A stretch of DNA of 5,629 bases from Pseudomonadota bacterium (lineage in GTDB: Bacteria; Pseudomonadota; Gammaproteobacteria; Xanthomonadales; Rhodanobacteraceae). Made by a program: the position numbers and the translations under genes. The notes beneath the pieces were generated by a model that worked only from the letters and a program-made list of their open reading frames with translations, had not been told where the DNA came from and ran no database searches. Location: the NCBI GenBank assembly GCA_021798675.1, contig JAJZGE010000156.1, forward strand, positions 1 through 5,629. Direction: 5' to 3'. How positions within the stretch are numbered: the stretch's first letter is position 1; every line of letters starts with the position of its first letter. Below, in pieces: positions 1-5,080 of this stretch.

Positions 1-396
1 GGGTGCGGTATCCAGCAGTTCGACCAGCAGGCCGTCGCCGACGTGGCCGCCCAGCCGCGCGTAGTTGCGACTCTTGCGCTGGCTCTGCGGCAGGCCGAGC
101 ACGGCAGCGGCTAGCCGTTGCTCGTGCGGTGGCAGCGGTGCCTGTACCAGCAAATGGCCATCCAAAGGCGTGGGCCGCACATAGCGGCCGTGTTCGCCCA
201 CCGCCAGCAGCACCGGCGCCACGTCGAGGTGCGCCGCGGCGGCACCTTCGTCCGGCATCACCTCGAGGAAGAAGCCCAGCACGACGGGCTCGTCGCCGGC
301 CGGCGCCTTGGGCGCGTCCAGCAGGCGGCGCCAGGTCGGCGGCAGGCCGCCGACCGACGTGGCGCGTGGTTTCCCGTCCGGCTGCTGCATGCGCAT
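1..396 (-). CDS. N-terminal part of a protein resembling the pre-motor region of SNF2-family helicases (partial, runs off left edge)
   Basis: This minus-strand frame is open from the edge of the window and gives 132 residues with coding-like codon use. I did not recognise it with certainty. It contains PPTWRRLLDAP (residues 19-29), a strand-rich stretch around LGFFLEVMP (40-48), YVRPTPLDG (72-80), and then PLPPHEQRLAAAVLGL followed by LGGHVGDGLLVELLDT (115-130). This order resembles the region just ahead of the ATPase in proteobacterial SNF2/DEAD helicases, where a 'PP...D..il..L...L.G..g..LL..ll.tgR' pattern is common. None of the helicase motor motifs lies inside the window, so the assignment is an inference from a remembered pattern. 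Start choice: ATG at 396, with a second ATG at 390; a TTG at 417 is also in frame. Upstream in-frame codons back to the gpsA stop (CTA, AGT, CCT, GCT) look non-coding. The Shine-Dalgarno is weak (ACGGGG). It lies 84 bases after gpsA on the same strand and may be co-transcribed. Coding is near certain; function is tentative. Confidence 0.6.
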   Translation of the reverse strand, partial: MRMQQPDGKPRATSVGGLPPTWRRLLDAPKAPAGDEPVVLGFFLEVMPDEGAAAAHLDVAPVLLAVGEHGRYVRPTPLDGHLLVQAPLPPHEQRLAAAVLGLPQSQRKSRNYARLGGHVGDGLLVELLDTAP

Positions 397-480
397 GCGC
401 CCCGTGGCGACGACCAAAACCCCGAGCTTAGCAGGCTCACGCAGTAGTTCGCGTGCCGCCGCGGGCGAACTTTCGGCGCC

Positions 481-1506
481 TCAGGCGTTACCGAACAGGC
501 CGTGCGGGTACTCGGGCTTCTGCTCGCGCGCCATCAGCATCTTCAGGCCTTCGGCGGGCGTGACTTCGCCGTGCAGCACGGCGCGCACACTGGCGCTGAT
601 CGGCAGGTCCAGAGCGTGCTGGTCGGCCAGCCGCGCCACCTCGTCGGCGGCAAGCACACTCTCCACCACCTGGCCGATCTGCCGCACCGCCTCGTCGATG
701 GCGACGCCCTTGCCCAACGCGAGGCCCAGGCGGCGGTTGCGCGACAAGTCGCCGGTGCAGGTAAGCACCAGGTCGCCGAGGCCCGACAGGCCGATCAGCG
801 TTTCCGGACGCGCGCCCAGTGCCACGCCAAGGCGCAGCATCTCGTTCATCCCACGGGTGATCAGGCCGGCGCGGGCATTGAGGCCCAACGCCATGCCGTC
901 GGCGATGCCGGTGGCCACCGCCAGCACGTTCTTCATCGCGCCGCCGAGTTCTGCGCCCAGCATGTCGCCGCCGGTATAGGCGCGCAGGTTGGGCGCGTGC
1001 AGCAGGTTGGCCACGCGCTGCGCGCAGGCGGCGTCCTCCGAATGCACGGTGACCGCGCTGGGCAGGCCGGCGGCAACTTCCTTGGCGAACGAGGGACCGG
1101 TGATGACCGCCGCCGGATGGCCCGGCAGGCGCTGCGCCACCAGCTCGTGCAGGAAGCGCCCGGTGCCCGGCTCGAAACCCTTGGTGGCCCAGGCCAGCGT
1201 GGCGCCGGGCGCCAGCAGTGGCGCCACGTCGTCCAGCATCGCGGCGAAGGCATGGCTGGGCACCACCAGCAGCACCACCTCCGCGTCGCGCACGGCGGCG
1301 GCCAGGTCCGGCTGGTAAGCCAGCGCTTCCGGCAACGCGATGCCTGGCAGGTAACGCTGGTTGCAGCGCGCCGCGGCGATCGCCGCGAGCGCCTCCGGGT
1401 CGCGCCCCCACAGACGCGTGGGCACGCCGTTGCGCGCCGTCAGCGCGGCCAGCGCGGTACCCCAGGAACCGGCACCGAGTACCGCCAGGGTGGGATGCTG
1501 CGTCAT
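481..1506 (-). CDS. gpsA: Glycerol-3-phosphate dehydrogenase [NAD(P)+]
   Basis: GpsA is a cytoplasmic enzyme that reduces dihydroxyacetone phosphate to sn-glycerol-3-phosphate with NAD(P)H, the entry step for phospholipid head-group synthesis. The 341-residue product is full length for the family. Visible motifs are the N-terminal Rossmann loop [11 protein letters not shown] (residues 9-19), [11 protein letters not shown] (106-116), the substrate loop [16 protein letters not shown] (137-152), the GAMKN segment carrying the catalytic lysine K192, [14 protein letters not shown] (220-233), and [19 protein letters not shown] (241-259), the region that contributes substrate- and cofactor-binding residues. 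The start ATG at 1506 places the Rossmann loop at the usual distance from the N-terminus. It begins 8 bases after the secB stop and has no clear Shine-Dalgarno, only GCTGAG overlapping the secB stop, so translation is probably coupled to secB. The secB-gpsA order is common in gammaproteobacteria. Nothing is broken or missing. Confidence 0.97.
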   Translation of the reverse strand: MTQHPTLAVLGAGSWGTALAALTARNGVPTRLWGRDPEALAAIAAARCNQRYLPGIALPEALAYQPDLAAAVRDAEVVLLVVPSHAFAAMLDDVAPLLAPGATLAWATKGFEPGTGRFLHELVAQRLPGHPAAVITGPSFAKEVAAGLPSAVTVHSEDAACAQRVANLLHAPNLRAYTGGDMLGAELGGAMKNVLAVATGIADGMALGLNARAGLITRGMNEMLRLGVALGARPETLIGLSGLGDLVLTCTGDLSRNRRLGLALGKGVAIDEAVRQIGQVVESVLAADEVARLADQHALDLPISASVRAVLHGEVTPAEGLKMLMAREQKPEYPHGLFGNA

Positions 1507-1514
1507 GCGCGGGC

Positions 1515-2027
1515 TCAGCTGTTGAGCTGGGCCGGTGCGTCGCCGCCTGCCGCCATGCGGCGCATCTGCTCGGCGTACAGGGCGTCGAAGTTGATCGGCT
1601 GCAGCAGGAACGGCGGGAAGCCGCCCTCCAGCACCATCGAGGAGATCACCTGGCGCGCATACGGGAACAGCAGGTTCGGGCAGTAGCTGCCGATCACGCC
1701 GGCCAGCTCGTCGGCGCCGAAGCCGGCGATGCCGAACAGGCCGGCCTGCTCCACTTCGGCAAGGTAGGCGGTGCGCTCGCCCAGCGTGCAGGTCAGGGTG
1801 ACGCTGAGCACGACTTCGTAGAGGTCGTTGCCCAGGTCCATGGCCTTGTGGCCCAGGTTCAGCTGCACCTGCGGCGCGGCCTGGTCGGACTCGCCGCTGA
1901 ATTCCTGGAAGATCTGCGGTGCACCCGGCACCTCGAAGGAGACGTCCTTCACGTAGATCTTCTGCAACACCAGCTGCGGCGGGTTGCCCTGCGCGCTGGC
2001 CTGGCCGTTGGTGGCGACTTCTGCCAT
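1515..2027 (-). CDS. secB: Protein-export chaperone SecB
   Basis: SecB is a homotetrameric cytoplasmic chaperone that keeps pre-secretory proteins unfolded and hands them to SecA at the Sec translocon. The 170-residue product has the family hallmarks: [13 protein letters not shown] (residues 22-34), the acidic EVEQAGLF segment (91-98), [15 protein letters not shown] (116-130) and the [17 protein letters not shown] block (135-151), followed by a short polar tail. The ATG at 2027 is chosen over an upstream in-frame TTG at 2054 because a strong GAGGA ribosome-binding site lies 5 bases before it and because SecB proteins usually start with a short polar N-terminus just ahead of the IYVKD block. 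It is the first gene of the secB-gpsA unit. The glutaredoxin gene grxC, often placed just upstream of secB in other gammaproteobacteria, is absent; the divergent rpmB operon is there instead. Confidence 0.97.
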   Translation of the reverse strand: MAEVATNGQASAQGNPPQLVLQKIYVKDVSFEVPGAPQIFQEFSGESDQAAPQVQLNLGHKAMDLGNDLYEVVLSVTLTCTLGERTAYLAEVEQAGLFGIAGFGADELAGVIGSYCPNLLFPYARQVISSMVLEGGFPPFLLQPINFDALYAEQMRRMAAGGDAPAQLNS

Positions 2028-2032
2028 GGGAA

Positions 2033-2037
2033 TCCTC
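2033..2037 (-). promoter_or_regulatory. Ribosome-binding site of secB
   Basis: GAGGA on the minus strand sits 5 bases upstream of the ATG at 2027. It decides the start of secB in favour of this ATG and against the in-frame TTG at 2054. Confidence 0.8.
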
Positions 2038-2111
2038 GATCGGTCTGGCGTCAAAAGAGGCCGATTGTTTCATACCTGCCGGCCGCATGCACCCGCAGCC
2101 CACCCGGCGGA

Positions 2112-2141
2112 TTGCGCACGGGCCTGTTTTTGCTGGATAAT
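2112..2141 (+). promoter_or_regulatory. Probable sigma70-type promoter of rpmB-rpmG
   Basis: A -10 element GATAAT (2136-2141, five of six consensus bases) follows a partial -35 TTGCGC (2112-2117) with an 18-base spacer that contains a T-run. The stretch is AT-richer than its surroundings. Transcription would start near 2148, giving rpmB a 5' leader of about 160 nt. The assignment rests on motif and position only. No equally good promoter was found for secB on the opposite strand; TATGAA near 2072 is the best -10 candidate there but lacks a -35. Confidence 0.6.
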
Positions 2142-2181
2142 GCACGGCTCGTTACCGCCGACCCGACTGGTTCGGGGAGTC

Positions 2182-2241
2182 CGCCACGCGATGCGGACCT
2201 CGCGGCGAAGCAAGCGCAATACCCTCCAGCATCGCGTGGCG
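2182..2241 (+). promoter_or_regulatory. Structured 5' leader of rpmB: 13-bp inverted repeat
   Basis: CGCCACGCGATGC (2182-2194) is perfectly complementary to GCATCGCGTGGCG (2229-2241), leaving a 34-base loop. A second small stem, GGCGC/GCGCC with a TCG loop (2238-2250), overlaps the 3' arm, so the two structures could be mutually exclusive. The element lies inside the predicted leader, between the promoter near 2136 and the rpmB start. No T-run follows, so it is not a standard terminator. A role in autogenous control by a ribosomal protein is possible by analogy with other ribosomal-protein leaders, but nothing in the sequence proves it. Confidence 0.5.
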
Positions 2242-2297
2242 CTCGGCGCCGCTGGGCCGATGTCGCCCTGGCCAACGGGCGGTCAACTGAATATTAC

Positions 2298-2301
2298 GGA
2301 G
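2298..2301 (+). promoter_or_regulatory. Ribosome-binding site of rpmB
   Basis: GGAG lies 6 bases before the ATG at 2308. It supports this start, although the same frame is open for a long way upstream with several alternative start codons. Confidence 0.75.
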
Positions 2302-2307
2302 CCCATC

Positions 2308-2544
2308 ATGGCCCGCATTTGCCAAGTCACCAAGAAGGGTGTGCAGACCGGCAACAACGTGTCGCACGCGAACAACAAGACCCGCCGCCGCTGGCTGCCG
2401 AACCTGCACGAGCGTCGCTTCTGGGTCGCCAGCGAGAACCGCTGGGTCAAGCTGCGCGTTTCCAACCACGCGCTGCGCACCATCGACAAGAAGGGCATCG
2501 AGGCCGTGATCGCCGAGCTGCGTGCCCGCGGTGAGAAGGTCTAA
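2308..2544 (+). CDS. rpmB: 50S ribosomal protein L28 (bL28)
   Basis: L28 is a small basic protein of the large ribosomal subunit. The 78-residue product is full length for the gammaproteobacterial form. It starts [11 protein letters not shown], carries the family signature [20 protein letters not shown] (residues 14-33), then RRFWV and [19 protein letters not shown], and ends in LRARGEKV. It has a single cysteine (C5) and no zinc ribbon, so it is the zinc-independent type. The frame is open far upstream, but the L28 family begins at MARIC and a GGAG site supports that start. rpmG follows 11 bases later; the pair forms an operon, as in most proteobacteria. Expression is probably driven by the promoter near 2112-2141 through a structured leader. 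Confidence 0.98.
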   Translation: MARICQVTKKGVQTGNNVSHANNKTRRRWLPNLHERRFWVASENRWVKLRVSNHALRTIDKKGIEAVIAELRARGEKV

Positions 2545-2555
2545 GGAGAACAGTC

Positions 2556-2723
2556 ATGGCTAAGGGTGCAAACGACAAGATCCGCCTGATTTCTTCGGCC
2601 GGTACCGGCCACTTCTACACCACGCAGAAGAACAAGAAGAACACGCCGGAAAAGTTCGAGTTCAAGAAGTACGATCCGGTCGTGCGCAAGCACGTGATCT
2701 ACAAGGAAGGCAAGATCAAGTGA
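2556..2723 (+). CDS. rpmG: 50S ribosomal protein L33 (bL33)
   Basis: L33 is a very small protein of the large ribosomal subunit. The 55-residue product reads [20 protein letters not shown], then [20 protein letters not shown] and [15 protein letters not shown], co-linear with the E. coli protein over its whole length. It has no cysteines, so it is the zinc-free form. A strong AAGGAGA ribosome-binding site (2543-2549) overlaps the rpmB TAA stop, 7 bases ahead of the ATG, which fits co-expression with L28 from one mRNA. The gene is followed by three hairpins, the last being a rho-independent terminator that closes the operon. Confidence 0.98.
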   Translation: MAKGANDKIRLISSAGTGHFYTTQKNKKNTPEKFEFKKYDPVVRKHVIYKEGKIK

Positions 2724-2732
2724 CGCAACGGC

Positions 2733-2755
2733 GCGTTCGCGCCCCGCGCGAACGC
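2733..2755 (+). other. GC-rich hairpin just after rpmG
   Basis: GCGTTCGCGC (2733-2742) pairs perfectly with GCGCGAACGC (2746-2755) around a CCC loop, starting 9 bases after the rpmG stop. No T-run follows, so it is probably not a terminator on its own; it could protect the 3' end of the mRNA from exonucleases. Confidence 0.6.
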
Positions 2756-2767
2756 CTCGGCCGCTGC

Positions 2768-2795
2768 GTCATCCCGGCGAAGGCCGGGATCCAGT
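2768..2795. repeat. Dispersed REP-like palindromic repeat
   Basis: The element carries the perfect 8-bp inverted repeat ATCCCGGC / GCCGGGAT (2771-2778, 2783-2790) with a GAAG spacer, flanked by GTC and CCAGT. The 'GTCATCCCGGCGAAGGCCGGGATCCAG' type is a very common intergenic repeat in Xanthomonadales and related proteobacteria; translated on the minus strand it gives the familiar spurious peptide LDPGLRRDD. Only one copy is in the window, so repetition is inferred from knowledge of the family. Confidence 0.75.
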
Positions 2796-2804
2796 GAGGT
2801 ACCC

Positions 2805-2831
2805 AAAAACCCGCCGCAAGGCGGGTTTTTT
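2805..2831 (+). terminator. Rho-independent terminator of rpmB-rpmG
   Basis: CCCGCC (2810-2815) pairs with GGCGGG (2820-2825) around a GCAA loop. The stem is followed by six T (2826-2831) and preceded by five A (2805-2809) that can extend it. It ends the rpmB-rpmG transcript about 85 bases after the rpmG stop. Confidence 0.9.
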
Positions 2832-3140
2832 CTTGCCCCCAGCAAGATGACCCTTACGCCTTCCACGCCGCCTGCTCGGCCGACTCGCCGGCTTATCGCG
2901 GCTGGCTGAAAATCGAACGGGTCGCCTGAACCCGGACATCGTCTTAGACGGCGTCCACGTGCGATGCCATCGCCGGGCGGATTTCCTCCTGCGCGGCCGT
3001 CTCCGGCTGCCGACCCTACAGGGGCGGCACGGGCACGCCTTGTTGATTGCTTACGGACCACAAAGCCGGGTGCACCAGCGGGCCGTCACGGCGTTATCGT
3101 GGAAGTCCGGGCGACATCGCCCTCGCCGGAGGAACCCGCC
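2832..3140. other. Intergenic stretch without a recognisable gene
   Basis: About 310 bases separate the rpmG terminator from the DUF3016 gene. Short open frames exist on both strands but show no family resemblance, no ribosome-binding site and no coding-like composition. No tRNA or other structured RNA was recognised. The last part must hold the promoter of the DUF3016 gene, but I found no -35/-10 pair I would defend; TTGATT near 3042 and GTTATC near 3093 are fragments only. The stretch could be a decayed gene remnant. Confidence 0.5.
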
Positions 3141-3662
3141 ATGAACCGCCGTACCGTCCTGCATGCGCTGTTTGCCGCGCTGGCACTTCTGACCCTGCCC
3201 GCGATGGCCGGGAAGACGACACCCGGCAACGTCAGCGTCCGCTACGACCATCCCGAGCATTTCACCGAAACGCGCAAGGTACGTGCGCTGGCGCCGATGC
3301 GCGCCGACGAGGATTACCTGAAGGTACTGAAGTCGTACATCGAGCAACGCGCCAGCAAGATGCTGCCGCCGGGCGAACGCCTGGCCATCGTGGTCACCGA
3401 CATCGACCGTGCGGGCAATTTCGAGCCATGGCGTCCCTACCCGATGAGCGAGGTACGCATCATCAAGGACATCTACCCGCCACGCATCGACCTGCGCTTC
3501 CAGCTGTTCGACGCCAGCGGCAAGGTGATCCGCGAAGGCACGCGCAAGCTGCGCGATCCGGGCTTCATGTCCGACAGCATCGCCACCTCGTCCAGCGACA
3601 ACCTGCGCTACGAGAAGGCCCTGCTCGACCGCTGGCTGCGCAAGGGACCCGACCACCTCTGA
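3141..3662 (+). CDS. Secreted DUF3016 family protein
   Basis: The function is unknown. The 173-residue product starts with a Sec signal peptide: basic MNRR, a hydrophobic core (LHALFAALALLTLP) and a likely signal-peptidase I site after AMA (residue 23). The absence of a lipobox cysteine argues for a soluble periplasmic protein. The mature part follows the DUF3016 pattern: VSVRYDHPEHFTE (31-43), LPPGERLAIVVTDIDRAGNF (75-94), VRIIKDIYPPRIDLRFQLF (105-123), REGTRKLRDPGFM (131-143) and LRYEKALLDRWL (155-166), the last being the conserved 'yEk..l..Wl' end. A GGAGGA ribosome-binding site lies 7 bases before the ATG at 3141, which fixes the start; the in-frame reading further upstream is not homologous. 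It is transcribed alone and faces the desaturase across a shared terminator. Family call is confident; no role can be derived from the neighbours. Confidence 0.9.
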   Translation: MNRRTVLHALFAALALLTLPAMAGKTTPGNVSVRYDHPEHFTETRKVRALAPMRADEDYLKVLKSYIEQRASKMLPPGERLAIVVTDIDRAGNFEPWRPYPMSEVRIIKDIYPPRIDLRFQLFDASGKVIREGTRKLRDPGFMSDSIATSSSDNLRYEKALLDRWLRKGPDHL

Positions 3663-3683
3663 AGTCCCCTGCGCCGCACGCAG

Positions 3684-3719
3684 AAACGCAAAGCCCGCCG
3701 GATGGCGGGCTTTGCGTTT
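3684..3719. terminator. Bidirectional rho-independent terminator between convergent genes
   Basis: AAACGCAAAGCCCGCC (3684-3699) and GGCGGGCTTTGCGTTT (3704-3719) form a perfect 16-bp stem around a GGAT loop. Because the GC core is flanked by A-rich and T-rich arms, RNA from either strand has the GC hairpin followed by a T-rich tail (TTTGCGTTT). It lies 22 bases after the DUF3016 stop and 19 bases after the desaturase stop, so it probably serves both. Confidence 0.9.
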
Positions 3720-3737
3720 ACGAGCCGTCGTGACGGA

Positions 3738-4928
3738 TCAGGCGGCGACCGCGTAGCCCTTGAGCCGTGCGGCGAACTCCTGCAGTGCACGGATGCCACT
3801 CTGCTCGGCCTCGACGATCCACTGCTGCAGGCCCTTGAGCGCCTGGTCGGCGCCACGCTGCTCCATCAGGGCGGCGAGGCGGCTGCGGAAGTCGCACACC
3901 GTGCGCAAGGTCGGGCGCTTGGCCAGCACGGCCTGCAGCTTGCTGCTGCCGTCGCTGTCCAGCCAGCGGCCGCCGTCGGCCAAGGCGCGGCGCAGGCGGC
4001 GCGGCACCGACTTGATGTTGTCGCCGGCGTGCTGGGCCTCGTCGCGCAGGGTGGGCACGATCACGTTGCGGTAGTAGTCGGTCATCGCCTGGAAGCGGTG
4101 GGTGAGCACTGCCTTGAGCGTCTCGGCGTCGGGCAGAGGCACGTTCGGGCGCACGTCCAGCGTGGGCGCCACGCGCAGCACCTTGGCCAGGCCCACGGCG
4201 CGCAGGCCGCAGATCGCCGCCCAGCCGATGTCGAACTCCCACTTGCGCAGCGCGAACTTGGCTGAGCTGGGGAAGGCATGGTGGTTGTTGTGCAGCTCTT
4301 CGCCGCCGATCCAGAAGCCCCACGGCAGCAGGTTGCGCGAAGTGTCGGCGCTCTCGAAGTTGCGGTAGCCGGCCCAGTGGCCGATACCGTTGACGAAGCC
4401 GGCGGCCCAGAACGGGATCCAGATCATCTGCACCGCCCAGATCGCCGCGCCGATCACGCCGAACAGCGCGAGATCGATGATCAGCATCAGCGCCGGGCCG
4501 GAATACGGATGCGCGCCGTACACCTTGTGCTCGATCCAGTCGTCCGGCGTACCGCGGCCGTACTGCTGCATGTCTTCCTTGGAATGGCAGGCGTCGCGGT
4601 ACAGCGACACGCCGTCCCAGAACACCTTCTTGATGCCGTAGATAACCGGGCTGTGCGGATCTTCCTCGGTTTCCACCTTGGCGTGATGCTTGCGGTGCAC
4701 CGCCACCCACTCGCGCGTGACCATGCCGGTGCTGAGCCAGCCCCAGAAGCGGAAGAAGTGCGCCAGCACCGGGTGGAAATCCACGCCCCGGTGGGTCTGG
4801 CTGCGGTGCAGGTACAGCGTCACCGTGAAGATGGTGAGCTGGGTGGCCACCAGCAGATAGACCAGCATGCCGACCCAGCCGGCATGGGTGAGGCCGCTGG
4901 ACAGGAAGTTCAGCACGGTATCGAACAT
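3738..4928 (-). CDS. Membrane fatty-acid desaturase (DesA / acyl-CoA delta-9 type) with C-terminal extension
   Basis: A di-iron integral-membrane desaturase that introduces a double bond into acyl chains at the inner membrane, so it probably helps adjust membrane fluidity. The 396-residue product has the three histidine boxes: HRSQTH (residues 41-46), HRKHH (78-82) followed by ETEEDPHSP, and HNNHH (213-217) within GEELHNNHHAFP. An extra conserved histidine is in NGIGHWAGYRN (180-190). Hydrophobic membrane segments lie around 18-40, 55-70 and 145-182. Residues after about 260 form a soluble tail ending ALKGLQQWIVEAEQSGIRALQEFAARLKGY, also seen in Pseudomonas-type DesA and resembling the end of ISL3-type transposases. 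The ATG at 4928 fits the family N-terminus (MFDTVLNFLS...), but its upstream CCCCCTCCG offers no Shine-Dalgarno. The gene is divergent from the ABC transporter gene. Exact substrate (phospholipid acyl chain or acyl-CoA) and regioselectivity cannot be read from the sequence. Confidence 0.93.
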   Translation of the reverse strand: MFDTVLNFLSSGLTHAGWVGMLVYLLVATQLTIFTVTLYLHRSQTHRGVDFHPVLAHFFRFWGWLSTGMVTREWVAVHRKHHAKVETEEDPHSPVIYGIKKVFWDGVSLYRDACHSKEDMQQYGRGTPDDWIEHKVYGAHPYSGPALMLIIDLALFGVIGAAIWAVQMIWIPFWAAGFVNGIGHWAGYRNFESADTSRNLLPWGFWIGGEELHNNHHAFPSSAKFALRKWEFDIGWAAICGLRAVGLAKVLRVAPTLDVRPNVPLPDAETLKAVLTHRFQAMTDYYRNVIVPTLRDEAQHAGDNIKSVPRRLRRALADGGRWLDSDGSSKLQAVLAKRPTLRTVCDFRSRLAALMEQRGADQALKGLQQWIVEAEQSGIRALQEFAARLKGYAVAA

Positions 4929-5080
4929 CGGAGGGGGACTCGGGTGGTTATGGCGGCAGTCTAGAAGGGGTTTTCCATACCCGCCAGCATGTTACGTGGA
5001 CGTGGCTTGCACTTTCGTTAAAGCCGTTCCGTGACGGTGACAGGTTGTGTTGAAGATGGGGGCGCATCGACAATCGCGCA
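4929..5080. promoter_or_regulatory. Divergent intergenic region between desaturase and ABC transporter genes
   Basis: These 152 bases must hold the promoters for both divergent genes. They are less G+C-rich than the surrounding genes around 4970-5050. I could not assign a convincing sigma70 promoter on either strand; on the minus strand TAACAT near 4991 and TATGGA near 4977 are -10 candidates without good -35 elements. A 5-bp inverted pair GGCTT/AAGCC around 5003-5024 is too weak to call an operator. Neither start codon facing this region has a clear Shine-Dalgarno. Confidence 0.4.

Noticed and set aside
397..480. In-frame upstream extension of the left-edge gene to the gpsA stop
   Set aside because: It has no ATG or GTG, and its codons (CTA, AGT, CCT, GCT) differ from the G/C-ending use of real genes here; a TTG at 417 remains a weak alternative.
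502..1686. Plus-strand 394-codon frame opposite gpsA and secB
   Set aside because: Antisense shadow typical of G+C-rich DNA; the His/Gln/Arg-rich composition mirrors the coding strand and no family resemblance is seen.
2028..2054. Extended secB start at an in-frame TTG (2054)
   Set aside because: The extra nine residues are not typical of SecB, and the ATG at 2027 has a strong GAGGA site at proper spacing.
481..2145. A 554-codon minus-strand frame continuing gpsA upstream across secB
   Set aside because: Upstream of 1506 it is an out-of-frame shadow of secB; GpsA homology begins exactly at the ATG at 1506.
1984..2307. Open frame continuing rpmB upstream by about 108 codons
   Set aside because: L28 starts at MARIC, a GGAG site precedes that ATG, the upstream reading overlaps secB and the promoter, and it resembles no protein.
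2699..3061. Minus-strand 120-codon frame over the terminator region
   Set aside because: It contains LDPGLRRDD, the standard spurious translation of the dispersed palindromic repeat, and runs through the rpmG terminator and the rpmG 3' end.
3051..3656. Minus-strand 201-codon frame opposite the DUF3016 gene
   Set aside because: Antisense shadow; the plus-strand gene has a signal peptide, ribosome-binding site and family match.
4278..4964. Plus-strand 228-codon frame opposite the desaturase
   Set aside because: Antisense shadow of an unambiguous gene; its composition reflects the complementary codons.
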